64,000 nucleotides of DNA from Fulvimarina manganoxydans (GTDB lineage Bacteria; Pseudomonadota; Alphaproteobacteria; Rhizobiales; Rhizobiaceae): contig NZ_FWXR01000007.1 in the NCBI RefSeq assembly GCF_900176465.1, forward strand, positions 119,982 to 183,981, given 5' to 3'. Positions 49,178 through 57,437 of the stretch are shown here, piece by piece (positions within the stretch are counted from its first letter, which is position 1; every line of letters starts with the position of its first letter). A program made the position numbers and the translations under genes. Below the pieces are notes generated by a model. That model saw only the letters and a program-made list of their open reading frames with translations, was not told the DNA's origin and ran no database searches.

Positions 49178-50350
49178 ATGGACGATTTGGATCGGCGTCG
49201 TGAGGACCGTCCGAGCGAACAGACGATACGGGACAGGCTGCGCAATCGCCGGAGCCTGTATGAGTTGCATCGCTCCATGGAAACGCCCTCCATGCGACTG
49301 CGCCGAACGATGCGTGAAGAATATGCGTCGCGTGACTACCCCGAAGCCCTTTGGCGCCGCCATCCGGTCAAAGGCTTTATTGGCGTATCGCTGCTCTTGA
49401 TCGTCGCGATCCCAGTGGGCGCGTCGCTCATGCCTTCGACGCTTTCGACCGACCTCGTTTCGACATCAGCGATATCGACAGGCGGCTTGTATGGGGCACG
49501 AAGAGACGCACCTGTCGTCGCCGCGTCTAACAAGGCTGACGACCTCATCCTGGCGGAGAAGGGCGACCGCCTGGACTCAGCTGCCGCGATCGAGCCGAAC
49601 ACAATGGGCGGGGCGAAGGCGAGTGATAAGCAATCGGCATCCGCAGATGGGGTCGCGCTCGCCTCGACAACACAGGATGAGACGAACGCGCCCGGCTCTC
49701 GCATCGCCGAGCGACCGGCAGCCTCTGCCGCTTTGCCGGATTTGGTTCTTTCCAGTCGGGCGACGTCCACGGCACTCTCGACCACGGCGGATCGCGAGTT
49801 GGTGGTCGGCAGCATTCGACCGCGAGAGGATCACAACACGGAAGAGGCGCATCTTGGCCAGCTGGTGACAGCGCTCTCAAGTGGATCGCCTGCTGGGGAA
49901 ACGTCAGTGGACGTGCTTCGCTCCGTCGTTCCCCATTCTGACGGGGGCATACAGGCGCAGTCGCAAGACAGGCGGCAATCGAGTGTTGAAGGCCCCGCGA
50001 CGTCGCGGCCAATGGCAAGCCTTCAGATCGAGACGTCCGACGACGCACGAACGATCGAAGTCCCCGTCACTGACGGCATCTCCGACGATGATCAAGCGAA
50101 GCCGGCCGCCCACAAGGGGACGGACATCGCGCCCGGCATGCCGAGCGCCATGTCGACGGCGGTCGCCAATGCGAATGTGAATATGCGCGAGAAGCCGGAG
50201 AACGAGGCTGTCATTCTCGCGGTTCTTGGCAAAGGCGACGCCGTGACCGTCGTCTCCTGTGATGGCTGGTGCGAAGTGGTCGCGAACGGCACCACGGGTT
50301 ACGTTTATGGCTCATTCCTCGACGAGACGGCTGACGTGACAGATCGCTAG
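49178..50350 (+). CDS. Single-pass membrane protein with C-terminal bacterial SH3 domain
   Basis: A 390-residue protein starting at ATG 49178 (MDDLDRRRED). It has a basic/acidic cytoplasmic N-terminus of about 62 residues (with RDRLRNRRSLYELHRS), one membrane span at about 65-84 (GFIGVSLLLIVAIPVGASLM), a long Ser/Ala/Thr-rich periplasmic region with little predicted structure at about 85-320, and a C-terminal SH3b domain at about 325-385 (NVNMREKPENEAVILAVL, VVSCDGWCEVVANGTTGYVY). SH3b domains of this kind often bind peptidoglycan. A cell-envelope role is likely; nothing more specific can be said. Confidence 0.8.
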   Translation: MDDLDRRREDRPSEQTIRDRLRNRRSLYELHRSMETPSMRLRRTMREEYASRDYPEALWRRHPVKGFIGVSLLLIVAIPVGASLMPSTLSTDLVSTSAISTGGLYGARRDAPVVAASNKADDLILAEKGDRLDSAAAIEPNTMGGAKASDKQSASADGVALASTTQDETNAPGSRIAERPAASAALPDLVLSSRATSTALSTTADRELVVGSIRPREDHNTEEAHLGQLVTALSSGSPAGETSVDVLRSVVPHSDGGIQAQSQDRRQSSVEGPATSRPMASLQIETSDDARTIEVPVTDGISDDDQAKPAAHKGTDIAPGMPSAMSTAVANANVNMREKPENEAVILAVLGKGDAVTVVSCDGWCEVVANGTTGYVYGSFLDETADVTDR

Positions 50351-50461
50351 ATCGGGGGCGAAGACTTCACATTCATTCGATAGGCGACCACGCAGAGCGC
50401 TCTGCCGGGTGAGCCAAAACCATCGGAGCGGCTTGACGGACCTCTTCCGGGTCCGGGGAGC

Positions 50462-51502
50462 TTATCGCGATGCGGGTTTGTCTGCGGCGTCCCCGGAATT
50501 GCGGCGTCCGCTCTTGCCGAGCGTATCGGCAACGCGCGCCCCCCGTTCTCCGATCGGTTGAGCGGGCTGGCCCGTCGTGTCGATGGCCGTCTGATGCTCG
50601 ATCTCAGCATTGATCTCGGCGCCGACGATGAAGATCACGGACGAGATCCAGACCCACATCATGAAGCCGATGACCGCGCCGAGCGAACCATAGGTCGCGT
50701 TGTAATTGGCGAAATTCTGCAGATACCAGGAGAAGCCGATCGAGGCGCCGAGCCAGACAAGGGCGGTCAGAAAGGCCCCGAGCATGACCCATTTCCATCG
50801 CGCCCGTCTGCGGCTCGGCCCATAGCGATAGATGGCCGCGATTGCGCAGACGATCAGCAGGAACACGACCGGCCAGCGCAAGGCAGCGATCATCGACTCG
50901 GTGACGGACTGAAGGCCGAAGATTGCCATGATCGCCGGGACGACGCCGATTGCGGCGAAGAGGACGATCACCACGATGATCATGCTCATGGTGAAGCAAA
51001 AGGCAACGGCGTTCAGCTTGAGGAAGCTGCGATGCTCCACCTCGCCATAAGCGATGTTCATCGCCTCGAACAGCGTCTTGATGCCGTTATTGGCGCTCCA
51101 GAGCGCGAAGACGAGACCCGTCAGAAAGCCGACCGAGAGCGAGGCCGGATCCTGATTGACCAACGTGTCGAGTTGGCTTTGCAATAGCTCGGTGCCGGCT
51201 TGCGGCAGGAATCGGCCGATAAAAGCGATGTGCTCCGAGATCGTCGCCGGATCGTTCACAAAGCCATAGAGCGAGACGAAGACCGCGAAGGCCGGAAACA
51301 GAGCGAGAAGCAAATAGAAGGTCGCACCGGCCGCAATCAGCATCACGCGGTCGTCGAAAAACGACGTGTAGAGCCGAAGGGCGATATCTTTCCAGCCTTT
51401 CCAAGGAATATCCAGCGGGCCCTCGGCATCGCGTCCGCGCCCCGGCTCGCTGGCCCGCCGCCTCACTTCCTCACTCGTATAGGCTCCGAATCGTCCGACC
51501 AT
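50462..51502 (-). CDS. YihY/virulence factor BrkB-family membrane protein
   Basis: A 346-residue inner-membrane protein with about six spans. The conserved YihY pattern is clear: 'DRVMLIAAGATFYLLLALFPAFAVFVSLYGFVND', 'LWSANNGIKTLFEAMNIAYGE', then 'LGAVIGFMMWVWISSVIFIVGAEINAEIEHQT' near the C-terminus. The tail is charged and soluble. Start ATG 51502 (MVGRFGAYTSEE) is preferred; a frame further upstream is open but not YihY-like. The family was once misnamed RNase BN; its transport or lipid-related function is still unclear. Confidence 0.9.
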   Translation of the reverse strand: MVGRFGAYTSEEVRRRASEPGRGRDAEGPLDIPWKGWKDIALRLYTSFFDDRVMLIAAGATFYLLLALFPAFAVFVSLYGFVNDPATISEHIAFIGRFLPQAGTELLQSQLDTLVNQDPASLSVGFLTGLVFALWSANNGIKTLFEAMNIAYGEVEHRSFLKLNAVAFCFTMSMIIVVIVLFAAIGVVPAIMAIFGLQSVTESMIAALRWPVVFLLIVCAIAAIYRYGPSRRRARWKWVMLGAFLTALVWLGASIGFSWYLQNFANYNATYGSLGAVIGFMMWVWISSVIFIVGAEINAEIEHQTAIDTTGQPAQPIGERGARVADTLGKSGRRNSGDAADKPASR

Positions 51503-51830
51503 CGTGCTCCGTTCCGTATAACGCCTGCCCAACATCCAGTATGTCGAATGGGACTGAACTTGAGAGAGATGGTGGCCTTGGCGCAGTGTCAATGCCGCTT
51601 GAGCCGAGAGAGTTCCCGCGAAAGGGCTCCTGTTTGCCTTGGGATCGCGGTGAATCCCAAAACGGAAAAGCGCGGCCAGGGCTCGGCGCTTCGCATAGGT
51701 CATTCGAATATGAAACAACCTACGGGAGACGGCTTCAACTTGCGCACTACCAGGGCCTTATGGACAGGGCCGATTCGCGTGCTTAGACCAGTGCGAGGAT
51801 AATTTTCCTGGCGAAAATTCGGCTGGTTTG

Positions 51831-52484
51831 ATGTTTTCCCATGACCGTATCTGGGCCGCGATCGACGCCCTTGCCAGCCGGCACAAGATGTCGCCCTCCG
51901 GTTTGGCGCGCCGCGCCGGGCTCGATCCGACCACGTTCAACAAGTCCAAGCGTCAAAGCCATGATGGACGCCCGCGCTGGCCTTCCACGGAGTCGATCGC
52001 AAAGATCATCGACGCGACGGGCTCGACATTCGACGAATTCGCCTCGCTGATCAAAGGCGAAAGCCGCGCCCCTGAGATGGTTTCCCGGGGCGATAGGGCG
52101 GTTTCGGTCCCGCTGTTAGGGCTCGCTCAGGCCGGCGGAGGCGGATTCTTCGACGATGCCGGCTTTCCGGTCGGCCATGGCTGGGACGAAATCACGCTGC
52201 CCGGCCATCTCGACGAGTCCGTTTACGCGCTCGAGGTGACGGGGCAATCCATGGAACCGCTCTATCGCGATGGCGATACGATCATTGTCTCGCCGAGCGC
52301 CTCCGTCCGCCGGGGGGATCGCGTCGTCGTTCGAACGGCGGAGGGCGAAGTGATGGCGAAAATCCTTCAGCGCCGCACCGCTCGAACGGTCGAATTGGGC
52401 TCGGTCAATCCGGACTTTCCCATTCGTCAATTCGCGGTCCAGGATATCGACTGGATGGCTCGCATCCTTTGGGCCAGCCAATAG
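51831..52484 (+). CDS. S24-family (LexA/CI-like) transcriptional regulator
   Basis: A 217-residue repressor-type protein. An N-terminal helix-turn-helix at about 10-70 (MSPSGLARRAGLDPTTFNKS; STESIAKIIDATGSTFDEF) is followed by an S24 autoprotease domain at about 85-215, with a candidate Ala-Gly cleavage site in LGLAQAGGGG, the catalytic Ser in EVTGQSMEPLYRDGDTI and Lys in VMAKILQRR. All elements for RecA-stimulated self-cleavage are there, but no phage genes accompany it and no alphaproteobacterial SOS box (GTTC-N7-GTTC) was seen nearby. Similar stand-alone S24 regulators are common in Rhizobiales chromosomes. It is followed 9 bases later by the nuclease-like gene. Confidence 0.88.
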   Translation: MFSHDRIWAAIDALASRHKMSPSGLARRAGLDPTTFNKSKRQSHDGRPRWPSTESIAKIIDATGSTFDEFASLIKGESRAPEMVSRGDRAVSVPLLGLAQAGGGGFFDDAGFPVGHGWDEITLPGHLDESVYALEVTGQSMEPLYRDGDTIIVSPSASVRRGDRVVVRTAEGEVMAKILQRRTARTVELGSVNPDFPIRQFAVQDIDWMARILWASQ

Positions 52485-52493
52485 GAGACGCCC

Positions 52494-53207
52494 ATGCGGA
52501 CCGAAGGCTATCTCGCGATCGCGCTCGGCTTTTCCATTCTGTCTTTCGGCCTTCTTGTGTTGGCGCCTGTAGACACGCGCCCCATGCGAGACCTGTTCGA
52601 TCGCCCGAGCGTACGTATCGTGGAAGGCGGCGGCCATTTCGATCCGCTGACAGGTGAGGTGCGGCCACGTGCTGCGGTTCCGCCAAACGACGCGGCTCCC
52701 GCCGAACCCGTTGATGAAGCGAGCCAAGCCGAAGTCGACAGCGCCTCCTCATCGCAGGGCCCGCTGCGACGTCTGCCCCCGCGCGGGGCGCTTTCGGACC
52801 TTGCCGCGCCCGCGGAAAAGCCGGAAGATGACGTGGCCAAGCGCCTGTTGGCTCGGCCGGTCGCACTCGACGCAGCGCGCATCGCCATCGGTCAGGCCGT
52901 GGTGGAATTGCCGGGGGTTGAGCCGCTCGAACTCGCCGCGCAATGCAGTTCCGGTTCGCTGACATGGCCATGCGGCGCTCGTTCGCGCACCGAGTTGCGC
53001 AACTTTCTGCGCGGACGCTCGATCGAATGCGAAGTTCCGAACAGGTTCGGCGAGAGCCGTGAGTCCATCACAAGCGCCTGTTCCGTCGGAGATGAAGATA
53101 TCGGTGCGTGGGTCGTCTCGCGCGGCTGGGCGCAGGCTGTTCCAGGTGGCCCTTATGAAGACCTGCAGGCGAGCGCCAAGGCGAACGGTCTTGGGATATG
53201 GCGTTGA
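52494..53207 (+). CDS. Thermonuclease-like (SNase-fold) secreted or anchored protein, probably inactive
   Basis: A 237-residue protein with an N-terminal membrane segment (LAIALGFSILSFGLLVLAP), a Pro/Ala-rich linker, and a C-terminal SNase-like domain at about 115-237 that keeps the late motifs (ELRNFLRGRSIECEVP, GAWVVSRGWAQAVPGGPYEDLQASAKANGLGIW). The catalytic positions are degenerate: the usual DxPE turn reads GVEPLEL and the RYGR segment reads RFGESRES. It is therefore probably not a nuclease, though this needs a structure-based alignment. It starts 9 bases after the S24 regulator and is likely its operon partner. It is followed by an AT-rich gap and the RTX gene. Confidence 0.75.
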   Translation: MRTEGYLAIALGFSILSFGLLVLAPVDTRPMRDLFDRPSVRIVEGGGHFDPLTGEVRPRAAVPPNDAAPAEPVDEASQAEVDSASSSQGPLRRLPPRGALSDLAAPAEKPEDDVAKRLLARPVALDAARIAIGQAVVELPGVEPLELAAQCSSGSLTWPCGARSRTELRNFLRGRSIECEVPNRFGESRESITSACSVGDEDIGAWVVSRGWAQAVPGGPYEDLQASAKANGLGIWR

Positions 53208-53330
53208 AGCCCCGGGCTGAGTGCTATCGGAGCGCGCAACTTAGAATAATTTTATCAAATGTTATAAACCTATAAGTTGATAATCGTTACGCTGTGGAAG
53301 ATTCTCGTTATGCAGCCAGAGGAGGTGCAT
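53208..53330 (+). promoter_or_regulatory. AT-rich upstream region of the RTX gene
   Basis: Between about 53240 and 53285 the sequence is strikingly AT-rich for this chromosome (ttagaataattttatcaaat, then gttataaacctataagttga) and probably carries the RTX promoter. No exact -35/-10 pair could be assigned with confidence. Confidence 0.4.
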
Positions 53331-53945
53331 ATGGGCATTTATCAGGGCGACAACAACGACAACACGTTCAATCTGGAGGGGCAGGCGCTCCAGGGGGGGA
53401 CAGGGCACAGCTATTACGGGTATGGTGGAAACGACACCGTCTATGGATCATCCTATGTCGATTTTATCATAGGAGGAGACGGCGACGACGTCCTGTATGG
53501 CTACGGCAACGACGACTACCTGCAAGGTGACGGCGGCGCGGACTACCTTTCTGGCGGTGCTGGCAACGACAATCTGGGCGGTGGCATCGGGAATGACCAC
53601 CTTTTCGGAGGCAGCGGAAACGATCTCCTGAGAGGCAATCAGGGAAACGATCTGTATGAATTCGCCCCCGGGCTTGGAATCGATACGATCGACGAGTCGC
53701 AAGGACCTGCTGGTCTCGGTGGTGAAGGGGGAGGGAGCGATTTCCTTTATTTCGGGGCCGTCGCGTCAGCAATCGCTTTGTATCAAAGCGGCAATGATTT
53801 GCTCGTGACGACGGCGAACGAGATGGCCGATGGCATTTTCGATGACGGCGTGATCATCGCGGACTTTTTCCTCGGCGGTGATCACGTGGTCGAAACGCTG
53901 CTTACTTCGGATAATATGCAATACGATCTGACGGTTTTTCTCTGA
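53331..53945 (+). CDS. Small RTX (hemolysin-type calcium-binding repeat) protein
   Basis: A 204-residue acidic protein with no N-terminal signal peptide. Residues about 25-120 are a run of glycine/aspartate nonapeptides (GGDGDDVLYG, GDGGADYLSG, GGAGNDNLGG, GIGNDHLFGG, GSGNDLLRGN) that bind Ca2+ as a parallel beta-roll. The C-terminus ends YDLTVFL, compatible with an uncleaved type I secretion signal. The start is ATG 53331 because of the strong GAGGAGG site six bases before; the open frame reaches back to 53277 without one. No type I exporter genes (ABC, membrane fusion protein) are adjacent. The upstream 100 bases are unusually AT-rich. Confidence 0.85.
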   Translation: MGIYQGDNNDNTFNLEGQALQGGTGHSYYGYGGNDTVYGSSYVDFIIGGDGDDVLYGYGNDDYLQGDGGADYLSGGAGNDNLGGGIGNDHLFGGSGNDLLRGNQGNDLYEFAPGLGIDTIDESQGPAGLGGEGGGSDFLYFGAVASAIALYQSGNDLLVTTANEMADGIFDDGVIIADFFLGGDHVVETLLTSDNMQYDLTVFL

Positions 53946-53965
53946 AGCTCAACAACACGCCTGAT

Positions 53966-53998
53966 GACCCTCCGCCTGGCAAATGTTGGCGGAGGGTC
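53966..53998. terminator. Hairpin between the convergent RTX and lysK genes
   Basis: An 11-base perfect inverted repeat GACCCTCCGCC / GGCGGAGGGTC with an 11-base loop, about 20 bases after the RTX stop and 40 bases after the lysK stop. It lacks a T-run on either side, so it may act as a shared weak terminator or end stabiliser. Confidence 0.55.
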
Positions 53999-54038
53999 TG
54001 ACGTTGAGCCACTTTGCTTCGCATGTCGCTTTTCGAAC

Positions 54039-55679
54039 TCAGTCCGATCTGCGTCCGAGCGCCTCGGCGATCAGCAAACGCGTCTCGCCGATCCCATAAA
54101 GCGCGACGAAGGACCCGAAGCGCGGGCCCTTTTCCTGGCCAAGGAGCACTTGATAAAGCGCTTGGAACCACTCGACTGACACGCCGGGACCCCCATCCGG
54201 ACCGGTCTTCTTCGGATCCTGATAGCGCTCGATCGGTCGGGCGACGTCGAGGACGGCGTTCTGGATCTCGGATGCGTCGGCTTCCGGCGGAAGATTGGCG
54301 AGCTTAGCGTCCAGCGTTTGGAGTGCCTGTCGCTCGACTTCGTCAGGCGCGCGAAACCGCTTCTGCGGCTTTACGAAGTCGTCGTAGTAGCGGATCGCGT
54401 AGCCGACGAGCGCGTCGAGTTCGGGATCGCTCTCCGGCGTGACGGCGGGCGCATAGCGCGTGATGAACCCCCAGAGGGTCTGCTTGTTCGCGGCGTTCGA
54501 CGCCGAGACGAGATTGAGCAGCATGGAGAAGGGCACCTCGATACCCTTTTGGGGCGGCTGGCCCGAATGAATGTGCCAGACCGGATTTTGCAGCTGCTGC
54601 TTGGGATCTTGGCGCTGGAAGGCGGAGAGGAACTGATAATAATCGTCGACGGCCTTGGGAATGACGTCGAAGAACATTCGCTTCGCCGCTTTCGGCTTCC
54701 CGAACATATAGAAGGCGAGGCTCTCGGGCGAAGCATAGGTCAACCATTCGTCGATCGAGATGCCGTTGCCCTTCGACTTCGAAATCTTTTCACCTCTGTC
54801 GTCCAGGAAGAGCTCGTAATTGAACCCTTCGGGCGGTCGTCCGCCGAGGATCTGGCAGATCTGGCTGGACGTCTTCACATTGTCGATATGGTCCTTGCCG
54901 GCCATCTCGTAATCGACCCCGAGAACCGCCCAGCGCAACGCCCAGTCCGGCTTCCATTGGGCTTTGCAGCCCCCCTTCGTCACGCTAGTCTCGAAGCGCT
55001 TGCCGCTGTCGGGATCGGTCCAGACCACCGTTGCGCGGTCCGCATGAATCTCCTCCAGTGGGACTTGCATGACGATCCCGGTCTCTGGGTGGATCGGCAG
55101 GATCGGCGAATAGGTCTTGCGACGCTCCTCGCGCAATGTGGGCAGCATGACACCCATCACATCGTCATAGCGCTCCAGCATACGCACCAAGCCTTCGTCG
55201 AAGCGTCCCGAGGTGTAATAGTCGAGCGCGGAGGCGAAGTCGTAGTCGAAGCCGAAGTGATCGAGGAAACGCCGCAGCATCGCGTTGTTGTGATGGCCAA
55301 AGCTCTCATGGGTGCCGAAAGGATCGGGGACGCGCGTCAGCGGCTTTCCGATATGCGGCACGAGCAGCTCTCGGTTCGGCACGTTGTCCGGCACCTTGCG
55401 CATCCCGTCGACATCGTCGGAAAAGCAGATCAGCGTGGTGGCGACCTTTTGCTCGGTCAAGACCTCGAAGGCATGACGCACCATGGTCGTTCGCGCCACC
55501 TCGCCGAAGGTGCCGATATGAGGCAGGCCCGAAGGCCCGTAGCCGGTCTCGAAAACGACAGTCTCCGGCGTGCCGGATGTCTCGAAGCGTTTTAACAGCT
55601 TGCGCGCCTCTTCGAACGGCCAGGCATTCGACTCTAGCGCGAGATCGCGCAGGGTTGCGGGGGAGGCGGCAAAATCCAT
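54039..55679 (-). CDS. lysK: Lysyl-tRNA synthetase, class I
   Basis: Class I lysyl-tRNA synthetase charging tRNA-Lys, 546 residues from ATG 55679 ([13 protein letters not shown]). The Rossmann catalytic domain shows the HIGH-type motif [11 protein letters not shown] and the KMSKS-type motif [11 protein letters not shown]. The C-terminal anticodon-binding helices follow (about 340-540). Class I LysRS is typical of archaea and alphaproteobacteria and unrelated in fold to the class II LysS of most bacteria. The protein is convergent with the RTX gene, and no other gene is in the transcript. Confidence 0.96.
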   Translation of the reverse strand: MDFAASPATLRDLALESNAWPFEEARKLLKRFETSGTPETVVFETGYGPSGLPHIGTFGEVARTTMVRHAFEVLTEQKVATTLICFSDDVDGMRKVPDNVPNRELLVPHIGKPLTRVPDPFGTHESFGHHNNAMLRRFLDHFGFDYDFASALDYYTSGRFDEGLVRMLERYDDVMGVMLPTLREERRKTYSPILPIHPETGIVMQVPLEEIHADRATVVWTDPDSGKRFETSVTKGGCKAQWKPDWALRWAVLGVDYEMAGKDHIDNVKTSSQICQILGGRPPEGFNYELFLDDRGEKISKSKGNGISIDEWLTYASPESLAFYMFGKPKAAKRMFFDVIPKAVDDYYQFLSAFQRQDPKQQLQNPVWHIHSGQPPQKGIEVPFSMLLNLVSASNAANKQTLWGFITRYAPAVTPESDPELDALVGYAIRYYDDFVKPQKRFRAPDEVERQALQTLDAKLANLPPEADASEIQNAVLDVARPIERYQDPKKTGPDGGPGVSVEWFQALYQVLLGQEKGPRFGSFVALYGIGETRLLIAEALGRRSD

Positions 55680-55929
55680 CGTCAACGGTCCAAGCAAAAA
55701 AGCGGCAAAAGATGAGGCCGGGTTCTTGCCAGCTGCAGTGAGATGACGCCGACGGCCTTCGAACCATTCGTCTAGGAAGCCAGTCGCGCGGCGTCAACAA
55801 AGGGGAACGATTTCGGGCTCGGCTTTCGTCACCGATCGATTATGGCCTTTCGTTCGCAAGCCGCGTCTTGTGAGCCGGCGTCGCGTTGCATAGCTAGGCG
55901 CAGACGCAATCGAAGGAGAGTTGAAACCG

Positions 55930-56346
55930 ATGTCGGACGCTCATGCCGTACAGGACTCGCTGGTGCTCTTGATGGTGGCCGCCGCCGCCGCTGATGGCGC
56001 CATCAGCGATCTGGAGTTGCGTGAGGTCGAGGATCTCGTCTCCTTTCTTCCCGTTTTTCGCGGGTTTGATCGATCGAGACTGCCGGACGTCGCCGAACGT
56101 TGCGCCACTCTCTTTTCGACCGAAGACGGCATCGAAGCGATCATTGAGGACGTGAAAGCAAAGGTCCCGGTTCGCCTTTACGAAACCGGCTATGCACTCG
56201 CGGTCGAAGTGATCTCGGCCGACGTGCGCGCGACCCAGGCCGAGTTGCGCCTCCTCGAAATGCTCCGGGACGCCTTCGACATGGACCGGCTGACCTCTGG
56301 CGCGATCGAGCATTCGGCCCGCGTTCGCTTCCGCCGCCTCGACTGA
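55930..56346 (+). CDS. TerB-family protein
   Basis: A 138-residue helical protein of the TerB/DjlA-N fold. Segments such as SLVLLMVAAAAADGAISDLELREVED (split by family variation) and YALAVEVISADVRATQAELRLLEML are the paired helices that carry acidic metal-contact residues in TerB. ATG 55930 is preferred over TTG 55921 because AAGGAG lies too close to the latter. The gene is not with other ter genes, so a role in tellurite resistance should not be assumed. Confidence 0.82.
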   Translation: MSDAHAVQDSLVLLMVAAAAADGAISDLELREVEDLVSFLPVFRGFDRSRLPDVAERCATLFSTEDGIEAIIEDVKAKVPVRLYETGYALAVEVISADVRATQAELRLLEMLRDAFDMDRLTSGAIEHSARVRFRRLD

Positions 56347-56458
56347 TACGAACGGCCTTTGGCCTTGACCAGCTGCTGCTTGTGTAAGCCAGCGCGATTG
56401 AACTTTTCAGAGGCTCGATAAATCAGTCTCTTGAGCCGGTGATAGCGGGCGGGACCGC

Positions 56459-57340
56459 CTACCAGGCGCTGACCGGAAAATAGCGTAGGAGAAGTTCCGA
56501 GAAGGTGCCCTTCTTGACCAGTTGAACGATCGCATAGTCGAACGCGTCTGCGAGCTGCCCATTGCGCGGCAACACAGCGATCGCGAGCCCTTCGCCTAGG
56601 AAGTCGTCCGAGAGGAACGGACCGCCGGAGAAGCTGCAGCATCCGGCGGCGGGCTCGCTTTCGAGCCAGAAGGAGAGGCCGATTCCATCGCCGAAAACCG
56701 CATCGAGTGACCCGTCGGTCAAAGCGGCAAGCGCCTCATTCCGGGTTTCGAAAACCTGTGGCTCGACATTGGGAAAATAGGCGCGGAACATCGCTTCATG
56801 GGCGGTCTGACCAACGACGCCAATCCGCTTCCCCGCCAGATTTCGCGCGATCGGCGCGCTGAGGGGTGACTCTTTGCGCGTCACGAAGCGAGCCGGATAG
56901 CGCAGATAGGATTGGGTGAAGAGGAGGTCGCGGCGCGACTCGGCGTTGATCGCAAGCCCCGCGATCACGGCTTCTCCACGGCCCGCCTCCAAAGCGGATT
57001 TCAATTCGGAAAAGGGGAGAGCCTCGACCTGGCATCTCTGAAGCGCTTGCAGTTCGGCGCAGATGGCCCGCGCCAGATCGACATTGAACCCAACCAGCAG
57101 ACCCCGAGAGTCGAGGAAGTTGAAGGGCGGATAATCCGTCGCCGTCAGGAAGCGGATACGCGGGATATTGGCCAGATACGGCTTGATCAACCGCTGGCGC
57201 TGATCGACGAAGTTCGGCAGATCGGGCGTTTGAGCAGTGCTTTGAGCGGGCAGTACACCAAGCGTCAGCAGAGCTGCGAAGGCCACGCGGATATATCGTT
57301 TAAGGATCAAAATTCGCGTCCTGATTTGTACCGATTCCAC
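56459..57340 (-). CDS. Solute-binding protein family 3 (amino-acid type), orphan
   Basis: Periplasmic binding protein, about 293 residues from GTG 57340; the start is not certain. The signal peptide has a hydrophobic core (VAFAALLTLGVLPAQSTAQ). The SBP_bac_3 fold follows: 'LTATDYPPFNFLDSRGLLVGFNVDLARAICAEL', 'VIAGLAINAESRRDLLFTQSYLR', 'GVVGQTAHEAMF', 'GDGIGLSFWLES' and 'PRNGQLADAFDYAIVQLVKKG'. Such proteins usually feed an amino-acid ABC importer, but no permease or ATPase gene is nearby, so it may feed a distant system or act in sensing. It carries a CC pair (AAGCCSFS) that may form a disulfide. Confidence 0.87.
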   Translation of the reverse strand: MESVQIRTRILILKRYIRVAFAALLTLGVLPAQSTAQTPDLPNFVDQRQRLIKPYLANIPRIRFLTATDYPPFNFLDSRGLLVGFNVDLARAICAELQALQRCQVEALPFSELKSALEAGRGEAVIAGLAINAESRRDLLFTQSYLRYPARFVTRKESPLSAPIARNLAGKRIGVVGQTAHEAMFRAYFPNVEPQVFETRNEALAALTDGSLDAVFGDGIGLSFWLESEPAAGCCSFSGGPFLSDDFLGEGLAIAVLPRNGQLADAFDYAIVQLVKKGTFSELLLRYFPVSAW

Positions 57341-57437
57341 ATTTCAGCGTGCATGATGCGATCCAGGGAGGTCGTTCGGGCTCTCCCGGCATTGCCGATC
57401 ACCCCGCCGTGGCGGTTCGAGCAGGTCGGCTCCTTGA

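Noticed and set aside
51828..52484. Prophage remnant suggested by the CI-like S24 regulator
   Set aside because: No integrase, structural, lysis or attachment-site features are nearby, and chromosomal S24 regulators are common in Rhizobiales.
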